From: Betaproteobacteria bacterium | GTDB taxonomy: Bacteria; Pseudomonadota; Gammaproteobacteria; Burkholderiales; Rhodocyclaceae | Direction: 5' to 3' | Length of the DNA: 58,267 nt | Assembly (NCBI GenBank): GCA_947478755.1 | Contig: CANJXH010000002.1 | Location: forward strand, 1 to 58,267 | In this document: positions 56,901-58,267 of the stretch, piece after piece | Layout: every line of letters begins with the position of its first letter | How positions within the stretch are numbered: the stretch's first letter is position 1 | Program-made: the position numbers and the translations under genes | The notes under the pieces: generated by a model | Database searches by the model: none | Seen by the model: the letters and a program-made list of their open reading frames with translations, nothing else | Told to the model about the DNA's origin: nothing

Positions 56901-57552
56901 GCCCGCGCCGCAACCTGAGGCCATCGACGAAGATGTACTGCGCAAGCGTCTGGTCAACCGGATAGCGATCGCGGGCGTCGTGATCGTGGCGCTGCTGGGT
57001 GGGTTGGCGCTGATCGATACGCTATACGTTGCGCCAGCGACACCGACGCCGACCCCAAAGGTGCCGGTACCCCAGCCGGTGGTGATGAATGAAGTTCACG
57101 ACACCGCAATTGCGGTGTCGGCAACCGCAGCACCTGAACCACCAAAACCGGAAGCGGTTCCGACAATTAAGAGTCACGCCGAGGCGGAGGAAACATCAGC
57201 ACCGACCGTTCCGTTTGCGGTAGAAAAGAAGCCGAAAGAAAAACTGTCGGCCGTACGAAGTGCAGCATCGAAGTCCGAACCACCGCCGGTTCGCCCGCCG
57301 ATATCCCGTCCCGTGACGGAAGGCAAGTCGCCACCTGCGAAGCCCGAGTTCCTTTTGCAGATGGGAGTATTCAAGGATGTTGGCAACGCTCAGGAGCTGC
57401 TGGCCAGAATACAAAAGGCGGGCGTACCTGCACAAATCGAGGCACGAGTGCAGGTGGGGCCGTTCAAGACGCGTCAGGAGGCTGATGAAGCCCGTGCAAA
57501 GCTCACTGCGGCGGGGCTTGATGCCGGGCTGCTGATACCCAAACAGCACTAG
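56878..57552 (+). CDS. SPOR-domain membrane protein
   Basis: A 224-residue bitopic protein: short cytoplasmic part, one helix (about 30-50, IAIAGVVIVALLGGLALID), a Pro/Ala/Lys-rich periplasmic linker, and a C-terminal SPOR domain (about 150-220, FLLQMGVFKDVGNAQELLARI and VQVGPFKTRQEAD), which binds denuded septal peptidoglycan. Probably acts in division. It starts inside the end of the DUF2802 gene. Confidence 0.9.
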   Translation: MSDTPYAEPAPQPEAIDEDVLRKRLVNRIAIAGVVIVALLGGLALIDTLYVAPATPTPTPKVPVPQPVVMNEVHDTAIAVSATAAPEPPKPEAVPTIKSHAEAEETSAPTVPFAVEKKPKEKLSAVRSAASKSEPPPVRPPISRPVTEGKSPPAKPEFLLQMGVFKDVGNAQELLARIQKAGVPAQIEARVQVGPFKTRQEADEARAKLTAAGLDAGLLIPKQH

Positions 57553-57607
57553 TTCGCAGTATCCTTGCGCGGCCTCACATCAACATTCAGCGCAAGCACA
57601 CATCATC

Positions 57608-57988
57608 ATGACCAGAGCAATCATTTCCACGCCCGCCGCGCCCGCAGCCATCGGCACCTACTCGCAGGCAGTGCGATCCGGCAATACCGTCTATCTCTCC
57701 GGCCAGATCGGTCTCGACCCAAAGACCATGCAGATGGTCGACGGCATCGACAATCAGATCGTGCGGGTATTCGACAACATGAAAGCGGTAGCCGAAGCGG
57801 CAGGCACTTCGCTCGACAATGCGCTCAAGATCAATATCTATCTGACCGACCTCGCCAATTTCACCAAGGTCAGTGACGTCATGGCCAGGTATGTCGCCGA
57901 GCCCTATCCGGCCAGGGCCGTAGTCGGCGTGAAGGAATTGCCGCGCGGCGCGCTGGTGGAAGCGGACGCCGTTCTTCTGGTTGAGTAA
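57608..57988 (+). CDS. ridA: RidA-family reactive imine deaminase
   Basis: Hydrolyses 2-aminoacrylate and related enamines, 126 residues. Family residues include GTYSQAVRSGNTVYLSGQIG and the C-terminal VGVKELPRGALVEADAVL. Its stop lies 8 bases into recG; the ridA-recG pair is common in betaproteobacteria. Confidence 0.95.
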   Translation: MTRAIISTPAAPAAIGTYSQAVRSGNTVYLSGQIGLDPKTMQMVDGIDNQIVRVFDNMKAVAEAAGTSLDNALKINIYLTDLANFTKVSDVMARYVAEPYPARAVVGVKELPRGALVEADAVLLVE

Positions 57989-58267
57989 CACCGCCACAAT
58001 CGCCGGGATTGCGCCTGCGCTTGCCGCCAAGCTGGCCAAGCTGGGCCTGCATCGTGATCTGGACCTGGTGCTGCACCTGCCGCTGCGTTATGAGGACGAA
58101 ACCCGCATCACGCAGATACGTGATGCCATTCCCGGTGCGGCGGCGCAGTTCGAGTTGACCGTCGTTTCCACTGAAATCGCTTTTCGCCCCCGTCGCCAAC
58201 TGCTCTGCCACGTGCGCGATGAAAGCGGGACCTTGCTGCTGCGTTTTCTCAATTTCTACCCCAGCCA
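57981..58267 (+). CDS. recG: ATP-dependent DNA helicase RecG, N-terminal part
   Basis: The first 95 residues of RecG, which regresses stalled replication forks. TTG at 57981 overlaps the ridA stop; the sequence then reads GIAPALAAKLAKLGLHRDLD and VLHLPLRYEDETR, the start of the wedge domain. The gene runs off the right edge, so the helicase core is not seen. Confidence 0.9.
   Translation, partial: MSNTATIAGIAPALAAKLAKLGLHRDLDLVLHLPLRYEDETRITQIRDAIPGAAAQFELTVVSTEIAFRPRRQLLCHVRDESGTLLLRFLNFYPS

Overview
The window is a gene-dense chromosomal segment of roughly 60% GC by eye, and everything in it fits a betaproteobacterium. The best guess is the Rhodocyclales/Sterolibacteriaceae neighbourhood. 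The reasons are the gene orders rplM-rpsI-argC-(DUF6776)-bactofilin-erpA and aspS-DUF502-FmdB, system II (ResB/CcsB) cytochrome c maturation next to cytochrome c4, a CcsA-like gene divergent from ffh, and the gpmA-envC-ctpA-moeB operon. I saw no tRNA, rRNA, CRISPR array, prophage or insertion sequence. Genus-level placement is inference from synteny.

Layout. 1-5.7 kb: the start of an unidentified gene diverges from a TetR regulator, followed by a leftward operon gpmA-envC-ctpA-hypothetical-moeB. 5.7-8.8 kb: rightward rhodanese-grxC-secB-SH3-gpsA, facing trmL. 8.9-14.6 kb: an MshE-type c-di-GMP-binding assembly ATPase carrying a frameshift, its GspF partner, the 3' remnant of a TPR protein, and a PglL-type O-oligosaccharyltransferase; this looks like a decaying MSHA-like pilus locus. 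comF follows. 14.6-21.6 kb: bioB-bioC and a tiny basic protein, a hypothetical gene, msrQ-msrP (periplasmic methionine sulfoxide repair), a DUF455 ferritin-like protein and recQ. 21.7-27.3 kb: two homologous seven-helix membrane proteins converge on one perfect terminator, followed by ccsB, resB and cytochrome c4. 27.4-31.2 kb: engB, hemB, slmA, argB and a small heat-shock protein with a sigma-32-type promoter.

31.4-34.9 kb is the most notable region. It holds an ECF sigma factor, a zinc-finger anti-sigma, a secreted Cys-repeat precursor peptide, a DUF692 (MNIO) enzyme, its DUF2063 partner, a DoxX membrane protein and a Cys-rich CWC protein. Most of these genes overlap end to start. This is a bufferin/HvfA-type RiPP metallophore cluster, in which the enzyme pair would convert precursor cysteines into copper-binding groups under sigma-factor control.

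34.9-48.7 kb holds nudB, aspS, DUF502, FmdB, pilD and pilC (without pilB), a CorC-like protein, a CcsA-like protein, ffh, a lytic transglycosylase, proS, rppH, a CNP1-like gene, coq7 and an OsmC protein. 48.7-49.2 kb is an AT-rich gap with a strong candidate for an uncatalogued small RNA (promoter, three hairpins, anti-Shine-Dalgarno motif, terminator). From there to the end come rplM-rpsI, argC, a DUF6776-like protein, bactofilin, erpA, an M23 peptidase, tyrS, an ElyC/YdcF protein, DUF2802, a SPOR protein, ridA and the start of recG.
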